From CAXXOK01 sp035353615 (GTDB lineage Bacteria; Bacillota; Clostridia; Christensenellales; Aristaeellaceae): a stretch of 64,000 nt of DNA. The notes beneath the pieces were generated by a model. That model was not told where the DNA came from and did no database searches. It worked only from the letters and a program-made list of their open reading frames with translations. The stretch spans positions 1 to 64,000 of the forward strand of contig DAOPZY010000006.1 of the NCBI GenBank assembly GCA_035353615.1. The letters run 5' to 3'. Below are positions 1 through 8,128 of the stretch, in pieces (position 1 is the first letter of the stretch; each line of letters starts with the position of its first letter). Position numbers and translations under genes: made by a program.

Positions 1-3
1 CCT

Positions 4-219
4 TCAAGACTGCATGATGTGGCAGGGGGGCGGCAATTCAACTTGCAATTCACATTGGATGGATACGGCAAAAGCAAACTTGTTTTGCGCGCCGGTAAGG
101 TTCCGCGCTGATCGAACCCAGACCTGCCGGGTTGGAACGCACTGGATGCAATAGATGCCGCCGAGGATCTCCTGATTTCGATAGGCGGTTTTCAGCTCGT
201 TTTGATGGGCGCGATCCAT
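4..219 (-). CDS. GIY-YIG-like small protein, probably truncated
   Basis: A 71-residue frame begins with ATG at 219, about 40 bp after the regulator gene at 260-862 on the same strand. Residues 20-25 carry the GIY motif (GGIYCI), preceded by a charged helix, and an N-L-x-x-x-x-N-K-F stretch follows, as in short GIY-YIG proteins of Clostridia. From memory that family is usually about 100-120 residues. Here the frame stops right after a CHIMQS segment, where relatives continue, so a premature stop or a frameshift in the C-rich run near 45-50 is likely. No function can be assigned to the family member. Whether more coding sequence lies beyond the window start cannot be seen. Confidence 0.5.
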   Translation of the reverse strand: MDRAHQNELKTAYRNQEILGGIYCIQCVPTRQVWVRSARNLTGAQNKFAFAVSIQCELQVELPPPCHIMQS

Positions 220-259
220 GAAGATTACCTCACAATTTATAATTGGACGGTTGGTTTTT

Positions 260-862
260 TTACATCGAAAACAGCCCGTGCTGGGTGCAATAGAAAAACA
301 GAATGTTTCTGCCGGCTGGCGGAAGCTTGCCTCCCGCCAGTTTGGGCAGAAAGACCGACGCCTCCTGCTCGGGGTACAGCTTGACCAGCAAGACCCGGTC
401 GTTTGCGACATACGCCACGAAGGAGAGAAAATGCGCCTTGCTCATCGCGTGGTTGAACGTCACATAGTATTGCCCGTCCGTATCTTCAACCGATACGGCG
501 TGCTCTGCATCGGCAGGCTGTGCAATCAGCGGCGCAAGCTTGCGCCCGCAGCAGGAGATTTCCGACTTGCCGGTATTGTAAACAATGTTGCCGCAAACAG
601 GGCACACGTAAAACCGGACGCGCTTCAGGTTTCCCGCTTCAAGGCGGTTAGCTTCCAGATTGCCGCCCAAAATGCTTTCAATCTTTACGCCGTATAAAGC
701 GGACAGCTCCGAAAGCAAGCTGACATCCGGGAAACCCAAACCGCGTTCCCATTTGGAAACGGCTTTGTCGCTGATGTTCAAATACTGCGCAACCTGTTTT
801 TGCGTCATGCCTTTTTCTCTGCGCAGCCCATACAGGAGCGCGCCAACCTTACCGCAATCCAC
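260..862 (-). CDS. XRE-family regulator fused to a desulfoferrodoxin/superoxide-reductase-like domain
   Basis: A 200-residue protein. I chose the GTG start at 862 because GGGGGA lies 8 nt upstream and the HTH then begins at the usual place. Residues 5-65 form an XRE/Cro helix-turn-helix (GMTQKQVAQYLNISDKAVSKWERG). Residues 84-107 match the desulforedoxin-like iron site (C87-x2-C90, C104-C105). Residues 118-198 match the superoxide reductase fold with all five centre-II ligands in order: H121, H138, H144, C192 and H195 (YCTQHGLF). The catalytic Glu-Lys pair before the first histidine of desulfoferrodoxin (EKH) reads AEH here. I infer an iron- or superoxide-sensing transcription factor; enzymatic activity is also possible. 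Similar fusions exist in Clostridia, usually annotated only as HTH proteins. Confidence 0.85.
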   Translation of the reverse strand: MDCGKVGALLYGLRREKGMTQKQVAQYLNISDKAVSKWERGLGFPDVSLLSELSALYGVKIESILGGNLEANRLEAGNLKRVRFYVCPVCGNIVYNTGKSEISCCGRKLAPLIAQPADAEHAVSVEDTDGQYYVTFNHAMSKAHFLSFVAYVANDRVLLVKLYPEQEASVFLPKLAGGKLPPAGRNILFFYCTQHGLFSM

Positions 863-1181
863 TGTAGATTCCCCCAATCGGGAACAGTGTATACGATCTT
901 CCCGGGTAAAGCAATCCACGTTCCGTAGAGTCGGGGCAAGCAAAGAGGGATTTTGACACGCCCGCGTTCGGCCCCGCCTGTGGGAATAAGGATAGCATAA
1001 GCAATGGGAAACCGTTCTGTTAGCGTTGACACATAAGCGAGGCGGAACCTGCCGGTTCCGCCTCGCTACATACGATGTTCAACATGAAATTATCCTGCGC
1101 CGCTCTCCAACAACTGCCTGAGCGGCAGATGCGCCGGTCGAACCAACGCACACTGCATTGGCTTTGGAGGTTTTTACAGCG
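863..1181. other. Intergenic region with hairpin
   Basis: About 320 bp between the start of the HTH-superoxide-reductase gene and the end of the chimeric kinase-permease frame. It holds the regulator's ribosome binding site next to 862 and a strong hairpin at 1036-1067. No further gene is credible here; the short frames have no ribosome binding site or family resemblance. Confidence 0.5.
1036..1067 (-). terminator. Perfect 14-bp hairpin after the permease fragment
   Basis: AGCGAGGCGGAACC at 1036-1049 and its exact complement at 1054-1067 enclose a 4-nt loop. It lies downstream of the permease fragment on the minus strand. The following T-tract is poor, so this is a weak intrinsic terminator or a 3'-end stabilising hairpin. 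Confidence 0.55.
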
Positions 1182-2150
1182 TTACCCTTTTACGGCGCCG
1201 GCCGCAAGGCTCTTTTGCACCTGCCCGCTCATAGCCAGATAAATTGCCAGCGTGGGGAAGGTCGCAACCACCAGGGCTGCGCCAATGGGGCCCCAATCCG
1301 TCTGATATTGGCCATACATGCTCTGGATGCCGGCGGTGAGGGTTTTCACGTTTTCCTTGCTGATGAAGATTTGCGCGAACAGCAATTCATTCCAGGATTG
1401 CAGAAAGGTGAAGATCATCACCGTCGCAACGGCGGGCATCAGGATGGGGAAAATGATCCGGAAAAAGATCTGGTAGATGTTGGCCCCGTCAATGCACCCG
1501 GCCTCCTCCAGTTCCCTTGGAATGCCTTCGATAAACCCGGCGATAATCATGATGGCCATCGGGATGGCAAATCCGGTGTAGGGGAGAATTAGCGCCATCA
1601 GCCGGATCATGGAAATCACGTTTTCATCGCCGTACAGCCTCGTATTTTCCCCGGCGTTCATGCGCAGGATGTAGTATCCGTTTTGCGCCAGCGCGTCCGG
1701 ATACCACGGCGCGTTCTCCAACTGCTTAAACGAGAAAGTGTGCAGGGTGTAGTTATCCATGCCGTACCGCTGGCCGATGGTGTTAAACAGGTATACCCCC
1801 GACGTGTGGGGCTGAAGGTTGGTAACGCTGGCCAGCAGCGAGCGAAGCACCTGCATCACGGAGGTCGAATTGAAGCTGCGGTGATCCACCAGAATTTCCT
1901 GCACGCTTAAATTGGTGATAATCATTTTGGTAACATAATTGGCGTTGATGAGCATCGCGTCAATGTTATTGGCGATCAGCTGCGTGTTTTGCTGGGCGAT
2001 ACTGTTAAACTCCGCGTAGCGCAGATTGTTTTGTTCCACGCTGAATACCGTAAACATCAGCGCCGTGGTCAGCAACAGCACAAAGGAAAACATGGCGATG
2101 ATCTTCACGGACAGCCGGCAACTGCGGAAACGCTGGATGACGGTATTCAT
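1182..2150 (-). pseudogene. Chimeric frame: sensor-kinase N-terminus joined to sugar-ABC permease C-terminus
   Basis: A 322-residue frame starts with ATG at 2150 behind AGAGGG. Residues 1-180 look like the input half of a YesM-type sensor kinase: a membrane segment at about 14-36, then an extracellular sensor region ending in the typical GDENVISMIRL. From residue about 186 (LILPYTGFAIPMAIMI) the protein is instead the last ~137 residues of a MalG-type sugar permease, with an intact EAA loop (EGIPRELEEAGCIDGA) and a normal C-terminus. The switch falls at about 1592-1610, in frame. Missing are the kinase dimerisation and ATPase domains, the first membrane helices of the permease, and any genes between. 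This is either a genuine deletion fusion or an assembly chimera; neither half should work in its usual role. Confidence 0.8.
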
Positions 2151-2675
2151 GCGCAACCCTCTTTTTTCCCAACCGGCTCTGGCCGCGAAACACGGCGCGC
2201 CGCCTCTGCCCATGATTATAGCATACTGTTGCGGGCAACGCCAAGCCGGCCGACAGAACCGTTTATCATTGATGCGGCTGTTTAATCATCGTTGCTTTGG
2301 CAAACGGCGAATAACGGCATACGCGATTGCCGCCCAACCTCCGGGGATGGCAACGGCTCCCGGCATCACCGGTTCAAACGAAGAGCATAAGCGGCAGACC
2401 GTTGCTCAAAAGCGCTGCACATAAGGAAAAGGCCGTGTGACGGAAACCCTATACCCACAGGGTTGCCAGCGCGCGGCCAATATTTATGCATACAAAATGG
2501 AACAGTTGCCCCCGAAGGAGCGGGACGAGATCTGGGACTTACCGCCTGACCGTTTAGCGCCTGCGCGGCGAATGGAGGGTGTACTGCCGCACAAGCTGGC
2601 GGTAACCGAGCCTGGTTACGCGGGAATCCGCTTGCGTGGCCTGATATCCGGACGGATCGGCGATACGGCCGCTCA
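2151..2675. other. Intergenic region without recognisable gene
   Basis: About 525 bp between the ferredoxin gene end (2676) and the chimeric frame start. Short frames on both strands (for example 2437-2703 plus and 2366-2764 minus) lack good ribosome binding sites and resemble no family. A small inverted repeat (AACCCT/AGGGTT) lies near 2446-2463. I see no promoter or RNA gene that I can support. Confidence 0.4.
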
Positions 2676-2876
2676 TCAGCGAGCGTTGTCTTCCACTTTT
2701 TGAAAAGCGCCCATCGGGCAATACCGCATACATTTGCCGCACACCACGCACTTGCTTTCGTCAATCACGGGCAGGGCAAAGATATTCTTTTGTGAAATCG
2801 CCTGTGTGGGGCAAACCGACATGGCGGGGCAGCGGTGGTTTTGGGGGCAACGGTTGGCATTGATGACCAATTTCAT
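2676..2876 (-). CDS. Small 4Fe-4S ferredoxin-like protein
   Basis: A 66-residue protein with ATG at 2876 behind GAGGAGGA. The second half has a classic 4Fe-4S motif C-x2-C-x2-C-x3-C-P (CVVCGKCMRYCP, about residues 43-54). The first half has a degenerate cluster (CPQNHRCPAMSVCP), so one or two clusters are possible. It is a soluble cytoplasmic electron carrier or cluster subunit. The ArsR-type repressor gene lies 256 bp upstream on the same strand and may share a transcript, which suggests regulated expression. The redox partner is unknown. Confidence 0.85.
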   Translation of the reverse strand: MKLVINANRCPQNHRCPAMSVCPTQAISQKNIFALPVIDESKCVVCGKCMRYCPMGAFQKVEDNAR

Positions 2877-3132
2877 TCGAGGTTCCTCCTCTGATGTTAA
2901 AATGGCGCTCCGGGTCAAAACCGGAGCGGGGGAAAGGCAGCGGTGAACAAGGGGGAATTTTTTCGCCCGAAAAACGGTGACGAACCCGCCTGTTTTGGGT
3001 GGGAAACACCGAGCGGTTGAGCAGATCGGTCGGGCGCGCGGCACAGGGAAAGGATTGCGCTTGGCAAACCGGCTGCCGATGGGCGCGGTTCCAGACCGGG
3101 ACGTAGAAAGCTTGCCCGCGAACCTGCCTGTG

Positions 3133-3459
3133 TCAGCCGAGGGATGGTTTGTCCGGAGGCGTAACCGGCGACGCGCGATGCTCGCAGTAGTTGCGTTTGA
3201 GCACCGCGATCACTTCCTCCACCCGGCGGTCCGCAATGGAGTACGTAATGTTCTGCCCGGTTCTGTGGTCCTCTACCACGCCGTGTGCTTTCAGCAGCGC
3301 AAGGTGCTGTGAAATGGCGGATTGCGACAGGCTGTTCAAACGCTGAACCAGCGTGCCGACGGTTTTAGGCCCTTCGATCAGCTCGCAGAGAATTTGCAGG
3401 CGAGTTTCGTTCGCCAGCATTTTCAGCCTGTCTGCAATCTTTCGCACATCGCTGTCCAT
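3133..3459 (-). CDS. ArsR-family transcriptional repressor
   Basis: A 108-residue protein, ATG at 3459, with AAGGAG 8 nt upstream. It has the winged-helix of the ArsR/SmtB family: the helix 'LANETRLQILCELIEG', the recognition helix 'LSQSAISQHLALLKAHGVVED' and the wing 'HRTGQNITYSI'. The metal-binding ELCVCDL motif of ArsR/SmtB is absent (CELIEG carries a single cysteine there). One further cysteine (YCEH) sits near the C-terminus, so the signal could be thiol-, sulfide- or persulfide-related rather than arsenite, but this is inference. Its promoter region contains a matching dyad (3619-3640), suggesting autoregulation, and a ferredoxin gene follows downstream. Confidence 0.9.
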   Translation of the reverse strand: MDSDVRKIADRLKMLANETRLQILCELIEGPKTVGTLVQRLNSLSQSAISQHLALLKAHGVVEDHRTGQNITYSIADRRVEEVIAVLKRNYCEHRASPVTPPDKPSLG

Positions 3460-3618
3460 GGTTGCGCTCCTTTTCCTTATCGGTTGGCGGCCGCGTGGGC
3501 GCGCTGCGGCGTTGTGGGGTCGTCATGGTTTTACGCTTGGGGCGTCGGCTTGGCCCTGCGGCTGTTTGAAGGCGCAATTGGCTTCCCGGAACCCGGTTTG
3601 CCAATCCTTGCCGCGCTA

Positions 3619-3662
3619 TATATTAGCATATTCTAATATACTCATATTATTTTGTTTGTCAA
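3619..3662 (-). promoter_or_regulatory. arsR promoter with dyad operator over the -10
   Basis: On the minus strand TTGACA (3657-3662) is followed after 18 nt by TATTAG (3633-3638). The -10 lies in one arm of a perfect 8-bp inverted repeat (TATATTAG 3619-3626, CTAATATA 3633-3640, 6-nt spacer). The AT-rich hyphenated dyad is the usual shape of ArsR/SmtB operators, so the adjacent repressor probably binds here. Confidence 0.65.
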
Positions 3663-3696
3663 GAGTTTGAATGCTTTTTTTTACAGTGGTCGCATG

Positions 3697-3729
3697 AAAA
3701 GGCGGCACACCGACCAACCGGCGTGCCGC
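3697..3729 (-). terminator. Terminator of the beta-helix protein gene
   Basis: Arms 3702-3712 and 3719-3729 (GCGGCAC core, one G-U pair) form a hairpin followed on the minus strand by CTTTTC. It lies about 120 bp after the stop of the gene at 3847-5232. Confidence 0.6.
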
Positions 3730-3846
3730 TTGGATGGAACAAACCTCCAAAAGCTGTTCAGGGCATTCTCGCGCTACCCCGGCTGAGTGCCCTCCGCTAG
3801 GTTACACCCGCGAGCCGGTCTTCCGCCGAGGGCGGCTTTTACGTCA

Positions 3847-5232
3847 TCAGCCGTGCAGGGCTGTGGATGTCGGCTCCGCTACATGCAGGGTGAAACCGTT
3901 GGTCACCACTTGCAAAAGATCGCCGCTGAACGTGGAGACATACGCGTCGGCGGTCAGCGTCCATGTGCTGGTCGCGTCCAGTATCACCTCAACCGTGCCT
4001 GCTTGCCCATCCGGGTTTACAGTGCCGGTAAAGGAGGAACCGTTTTGCAGCGCGAGCGTCAGGGCGCTGATGGAATCGACGGCAACGGTGCCGCTCAGCG
4101 TTTGCGAATCTGCCGTGAGGATGCAGTCGCCGCCGTTGCTGCCCTGCCGGCCCCAGCCAACGCTTGCGTCGTTGCCGGCCACGGTGAGCAGGTTGACGTT
4201 TTCAAGCGTCAGGGCTACGCCGGTCAGTTCCAGGGTGCAGGCTGTATTGGTAATGTAAAACAGATCCCCAGACTGCGCGCTCAGACTGCCCCCCGTCATG
4301 GAAAAATCGCTGCGGCCCATTTCCGCGTTGCTGCTTTGGCTCCGGTACAGCATCACAGCATGGAGGTTCGCCTCGCTGTCGGCATCGCCCGCAACCTGCA
4401 TATCGCCGGTCACGGCGCAATCCGTCAGCGCCGCGCTGCCGGTGCCCTCCACAACGATCGCCGCGCTGGCGGCGGCGCTCAGGGTCGCGCTGTTCACGGT
4501 CGCTGCTGCCATGGCGTTAAGCGCAGGAGCATCCGTGCCGTAGGTTGCGTAGGTTCCGCCGTTAACCGTGATGTTTCCGCCGCCCTGGTTGACGCGGATG
4601 GCCGCCGATGCGTCGCCGTGGGTTTCAACCGTCAGGCTGTCCGCGTTGAGCGTGCCGCCCCCCGACACAAGCATGCCGTCCGAATGGTCCATCTGCGTTT
4701 GAAGGGCGCTGTCCGAGATGTGAATGGTGGTGCTGTCGCCGTAAGCAAACACGCCGTTTGCGCCGGAACCGTCCGTATGGACGGTCGCGCCGGTTACGGA
4801 CACGCTCGCGCCGCCGGTTGCGAGCAGCCCCGCGTTTTGTCCGTACTCCCTGCAAGCGTCGCTGTTTTCCGTGTTGCCGCTTTTTTCAACGCTGATTTGA
4901 TCCATCAGCGCGGTCACGGGGCCGGCGATGCGCACGGCGTTTTCATCGGTGTTTTGGGAAGCATACATTTCCGCGGTGACTGCCGCGTCGGAGTCGATCA
5001 GCACCGAGGTGGCGCCCTGCGAAACCTCCCGCGCGCCGCCTGCCTGCACGGTTCCGTACGCGTCGTTTGCGCCCTGCGGGTTACCGGTCGGTTGACCCGC
5101 AAGTTGCGCAAGGCTGGGCAAGGCAGGCAAACTGCCTGCGCCGTCGGCGGTTTGCGCGTCGCCAGCCCCAAACAGCACGCCAAACAGCAAAAAGCCAGTG
5201 ACGCCAAAGAGCGCCGTCCGCTTCCGGTTCAT
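3847..5232 (-). CDS. Secreted beta-helix/adhesin-like protein
   Basis: A 461-residue protein; I chose the ATG at 5232 (MNRKRTALFG) because a signal peptide follows at once and GGGTGAGGG lies upstream. The frame is open further upstream, but that part reads as antisense of the glycerate kinase gene. Residues 1-25 are a signal peptide (basic start, hydrophobic core, ending near GAGDA). The rest is rich in Gly, Ala, Ser, Thr, Asp and Asn with short alternating strands (e.g. GGGNITVNGGTYATYG), the pattern of right-handed parallel beta-helix surface proteins. No sortase motif, SLH repeat or catalytic signature was seen. It is probably exported and may face the cell surface; the ligand is unknown. 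Confidence 0.7.
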   Translation of the reverse strand: MNRKRTALFGVTGFLLFGVLFGAGDAQTADGAGSLPALPSLAQLAGQPTGNPQGANDAYGTVQAGGAREVSQGATSVLIDSDAAVTAEMYASQNTDENAVRIAGPVTALMDQISVEKSGNTENSDACREYGQNAGLLATGGASVSVTGATVHTDGSGANGVFAYGDSTTIHISDSALQTQMDHSDGMLVSGGGTLNADSLTVETHGDASAAIRVNQGGGNITVNGGTYATYGTDAPALNAMAAATVNSATLSAAASAAIVVEGTGSAALTDCAVTGDMQVAGDADSEANLHAVMLYRSQSSNAEMGRSDFSMTGGSLSAQSGDLFYITNTACTLELTGVALTLENVNLLTVAGNDASVGWGRQGSNGGDCILTADSQTLSGTVAVDSISALTLALQNGSSFTGTVNPDGQAGTVEVILDATSTWTLTADAYVSTFSGDLLQVVTNGFTLHVAEPTSTALHG

Positions 5233-5359
5233 ATCCCTCACCCTTTCCACCGCATTCCAGGCTTTCATTCCAAAACAGAGGATATCCGATTTTTGTGAAG
5301 AATAGATGAAATGTGTTTGAGCCTTATCTGGATACATCCTGAAAAAGGGGGACTCCGCT

Positions 5360-6595
5360 TTGAGTACGCTCAGGGAGGACGCGCAGTTTGTGATTAACTC
5401 CGCCGTAACCGATACCCACCCACGCAAAGCGGTTCGGCAGGCGATTGGCAAACTGGCCTTATACGGCGGCAAACTGCGTGTGCTTGCGGTAGGCAAAGCC
5501 GCGTGGAGCATGGCCGAAGCGGCGGCCGAGGTTTTAGGCAACCGGATCGATTGCGGGCTGGTCATCACCAAATACGGGCATTCCGGCGGTGCGATTCCGA
5601 AATTTCGCGTGATGGAGGCCGGACATCCCGTGCCGGACGAAAACAGCGTGCGTGCCGCGGACGCGGCCATCGCCATGGTTCAGGGGCTTGGGGTGGAGGA
5701 TACGGTGCTCACCCTGATTTCGGGAGGCGGCTCCTCCGTGTTTGAAAAGCCGCTGATTCCCCTGCCGATGTATGCGACCACCACCAACGCCCTGCTGCAT
5801 TGCGGGGCGAGCATCACGGATATCAATATTATCAGAAAACGGCTATCCGCCATTAAAGGCGGTCGCTTTGCCAAGCTGTGCGCGCCGGCTGGCGTGGTGG
5901 GGCTGATTTTGTCCGATGTGCTGGGCGACGCGGTGGAAACCATCGCTTCCGGCCCCATTTCCCCGGACCCGACCACCGCCGCGGAAGCCGAGCGCACGCT
6001 GCTTCGGGTGCTCCCGGACGCGCCGGAGGTGCTGCGCTCGCTGATGCGCCGCGAAACGCCGAAAACATTGCCAAACGCGCAAACCCACGTCATCGGCAAC
6101 GTGAGCATGCTGGTGCATTCGGCTGCGCGCGCGTTGCAGCGTTTGGGGTATGAAACCTGTGTGCTGACCGACCGGCTTGCCTGCGAAGCCGCCGAAGCGG
6201 GGCGATTTTTAGGCTCGGTCGCGCTTTCCCATCAGGGGGAGAGCCGTTCTGTCGCCTACCTTGCAGGCGGTGAAACCGTGGTGCATGTAACCGGCAGCGG
6301 GCTTGGCGGGCGCAGTCAGGAGCTGGCGCTGGCCGCGGCCCCCGCGCTAGACGGGCTTCGGGACACGGCTGTTTTCAGCTTTGGCAGCGATGGCACAGAC
6401 GGCCCGACCGACGCGGCCGGCGGCTATGTGGATCACCGAACCATGGGAAAGCTGCGCGCGTGCGGTCTGGATATTGAAAACGCTTTGCTGAACCATGACA
6501 GCTACCACACGTTGCGCGCGTGCGACGGGTTGATTGTCACCGGGCCAACCGGCACCAATGTAAATGATATTTACGCGGTGCTGATTCGTCGCTGA
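5360..6595 (+). CDS. Glycerate 2-kinase (type-2 family, MOFRL C-terminus)
   Basis: A 411-residue protein starting with TTG at 5360, preceded by AAAGGGGGA. It matches the DUF4147/MOFRL glycerate kinases: 'VGKAAWSMAEAA' near the start, 'LISGGGSSVFEKP' (nucleotide-binding glycine loop) at about 119-131, 'LSDVLGDAVETIASGP' at about 183-198, and the C-terminal 'FSFGSDGTDGPTDAAGG' of the MOFRL domain. Known family members phosphorylate D-glycerate with ATP to 2-phosphoglycerate, feeding glycolysis. It is somewhat shorter than typical (about 420-450). It stands alone, divergent from the secreted beta-helix gene with 127 bp between, so regulation is probably local. Confidence 0.9.
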   Translation: MSTLREDAQFVINSAVTDTHPRKAVRQAIGKLALYGGKLRVLAVGKAAWSMAEAAAEVLGNRIDCGLVITKYGHSGGAIPKFRVMEAGHPVPDENSVRAADAAIAMVQGLGVEDTVLTLISGGGSSVFEKPLIPLPMYATTTNALLHCGASITDINIIRKRLSAIKGGRFAKLCAPAGVVGLILSDVLGDAVETIASGPISPDPTTAAEAERTLLRVLPDAPEVLRSLMRRETPKTLPNAQTHVIGNVSMLVHSAARALQRLGYETCVLTDRLACEAAEAGRFLGSVALSHQGESRSVAYLAGGETVVHVTGSGLGGRSQELALAAAPALDGLRDTAVFSFGSDGTDGPTDAAGGYVDHRTMGKLRACGLDIENALLNHDSYHTLRACDGLIVTGPTGTNVNDIYAVLIRR

Positions 6596-6621
6596 CGGAG
6601 CAAAACGCAAATAGCGCAAAC

Positions 6622-6672
6622 AGCCGCCGCTTGCCTGGCCGGGACCGATGATCCGGCGGGCGAGCGGCGGCT
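6622..6672. terminator. Hairpin between convergent glycerate kinase and epimerase genes
   Basis: AGCCGCCGCT (6622-6631) pairs exactly with AGCGGCGGCT (6663-6672); further pairing inside the loop is possible. The T-tracts are weak. It lies 27 bp after the glycerate kinase stop and before the convergent gene end at 6731, so it could serve both strands. Confidence 0.55.
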
Positions 6673-6730
6673 TTGCTGTGCGGGAGGGATGTTCCCTGCC
6701 GCCCCCTTGTTGTCAATCAATCGCCGTTGG

Positions 6731-7744
6731 TTACTCGGCTTTCATCGCCACCGGCTGCAACTTGTGCTCAATCACATCCAGCGACAGCTGAACGGAGTCC
6801 TCAATCGCCGCGTTGATATCGTCAGGGGTCACGCCCAGCGGCTCGCTGCCCAGCGCCTTGTCAATAAACAGGTTGGCCGTCTGCACCGCCGTATACTTGA
6901 CGATGTTCAGCCCGCCCTCCTGATGCTTGGCTCGTTGCTCCGCCATGATCTTTTTACCGGTTAGGGCAAACGTCCAGTCCGGAATGGTTACCACCCGGCG
7001 GTTGGGGCGCCCGAGGGCTTTGTTGATAACCCCGAGCAACTGTTTCCACGGCATGTTGTAATACCCGATCGGGTAGCAGTTGCCGCCCCTGTTTTTTTCA
7101 AGCGCGCCCGCGACGGCCTGCCCAACCTGCCGCACTGTGACCATGGTGGTGCCGCCGCGCGTGTACAGGGTTACCCATTTCATTTTCAGAATGTTTTCCA
7201 CAAGGAATACCCATACGGGTTTGCGCCCCGGCTGGGTGCCGAAAATGTAGGGCAGTTCCAGCACCGCCACATCAAAGCTCCCATCCGAGAACGAGAGGGC
7301 TTCCCGCTCCTGATCGCGGCGGCTGCGGATGTAAGGGTGCCAGCGGGAAAGCTCCATTTCGGGCCAGAGCTTGTCAAAGTAGGAAAAATAGGAGCCGAGC
7401 ACCACCGCGTGCTTCACCCCGGCTTCCTTGGCAAGGGTCAGCAGCCGACGGATCGGGTCGATGTTGTATTTCTTGAACAGATCATAAATCGGCGCGGGGC
7501 CTTCCACGCGTTCATCCACGCCCGCCGCGAACACAAACCCGTCGCAGCCGCTCAGGTGCGCGCGCAGGGCGTCGTCGCTCAATTCCAGATAGTTGCCCAG
7601 CTCCACCTTCATTTGCTCAGGTAAAACCGCGCCTGTCGGAATGGGCGGCAACGCAATCGAGCTGACTTCGTGCCCCCTGCGGATCAATTCCTTAGCGGCT
7701 TCGCTGCCTAAAAGGCCGGTGCCGCCGATCATGAAAATTTTCAT
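6731..7744 (-). CDS. NAD(P)-dependent epimerase/dehydratase-like protein
   Basis: A 337-residue protein, ATG at 7744 behind GGGAGGAAGG. The N-terminal Rossmann motif GGTGLLGSEAAKEL (residues 7-20, G-x-x-G-x-x-G) shows an extended short-chain dehydrogenase/NAD-dependent epimerase fold. Mid-protein 'HAVVLGSYFSYFDK' gives a serine/tyrosine region, but a clear Y-x3-K active site is not obvious, so it may be an atypical reductase or a non-catalytic NAD(P)-binding member. The C-terminal third is long and amphipathic. It is a single gene with 380 bp upstream. The substrate cannot be told from the sequence. Confidence 0.75.
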   Translation of the reverse strand: MKIFMIGGTGLLGSEAAKELIRRGHEVSSIALPPIPTGAVLPEQMKVELGNYLELSDDALRAHLSGCDGFVFAAGVDERVEGPAPIYDLFKKYNIDPIRRLLTLAKEAGVKHAVVLGSYFSYFDKLWPEMELSRWHPYIRSRRDQEREALSFSDGSFDVAVLELPYIFGTQPGRKPVWVFLVENILKMKWVTLYTRGGTTMVTVRQVGQAVAGALEKNRGGNCYPIGYYNMPWKQLLGVINKALGRPNRRVVTIPDWTFALTGKKIMAEQRAKHQEGGLNIVKYTAVQTANLFIDKALGSEPLGVTPDDINAAIEDSVQLSLDVIEHKLQPVAMKAE

Positions 7745-8128
7745 ATAGCTTGCCTTCCTCCCTTAGTTTACCAGGGATGGGTTTGGTGGATACTGCCATT
7801 GTGCCGGGTTCAGGGGCATCGGTTGCCGGGCATCCGCGCGGTTGTTTTCCTGTGCCGGATGGCCAAAGGCTGTTCGCTCATCGACTTTTCTGAGCGGAGC
7901 GGGGGAACGCTGACCCTGTTGAGGCTCCCGATTGGCGCGGTCGGCAACCAGCCCGCAAAGGGCTTGGCCGGGAAACAGGGAAAAGTCTCTCGCCCGGTAG
8001 CCTTTACCCATTCTACATTTCCAAAATGTGTGCGTTTGAAACCGAAAGAAGGCGAATTGCTCAAACTTACGGGATCAGGGGGAAAGGGCCGCGGCGTCCG
8101 CTGATACGGAAACCGCAGCCCCAATGGG
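7745..8128. other. Intergenic region without recognisable gene
   Basis: About 380 bp upstream of the epimerase-like gene and downstream of the mannosylglucose phosphorylase. A small palindrome ACATTT-CCA-AAATGT lies at 8015-8029, overlapping a possible minus-strand -10 (TAGAAT), but no convincing -35 accompanies it. The short frames here look like chance. Confidence 0.4.

Larger units (their letters stand above)
3460..3846. other. Intergenic region carrying arsR promoter and beta-helix terminator
   Basis: About 390 bp between the arsR start and the end of the secreted beta-helix gene. It contains the arsR promoter/operator (3619-3662) and the terminator hairpin (3697-3729). The stretch next to arsR (3460-3610) is GC-rich with nothing identifiable; overlapping short frames there are not credible. 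Confidence 0.5.

Noticed and set aside
2366..2764. Possible small gene downstream of the ferredoxin
   Set aside because: Overlaps the ferredoxin on the same strand in another frame, with poor start context and no domain.
3787..5298. A 503-codon plus-strand frame opposite the secreted beta-helix gene
   Set aside because: The minus-strand frame has a signal peptide, ribosome binding site and beta-helix pattern; the plus-strand frame has none and is rich in Arg, His and Ala.
7810..8124. A possible 104-residue minus-strand gene in the gap upstream of the epimerase-like gene
   Set aside because: Proline-rich, no ribosome binding site, no family resemblance; treated as intergenic.
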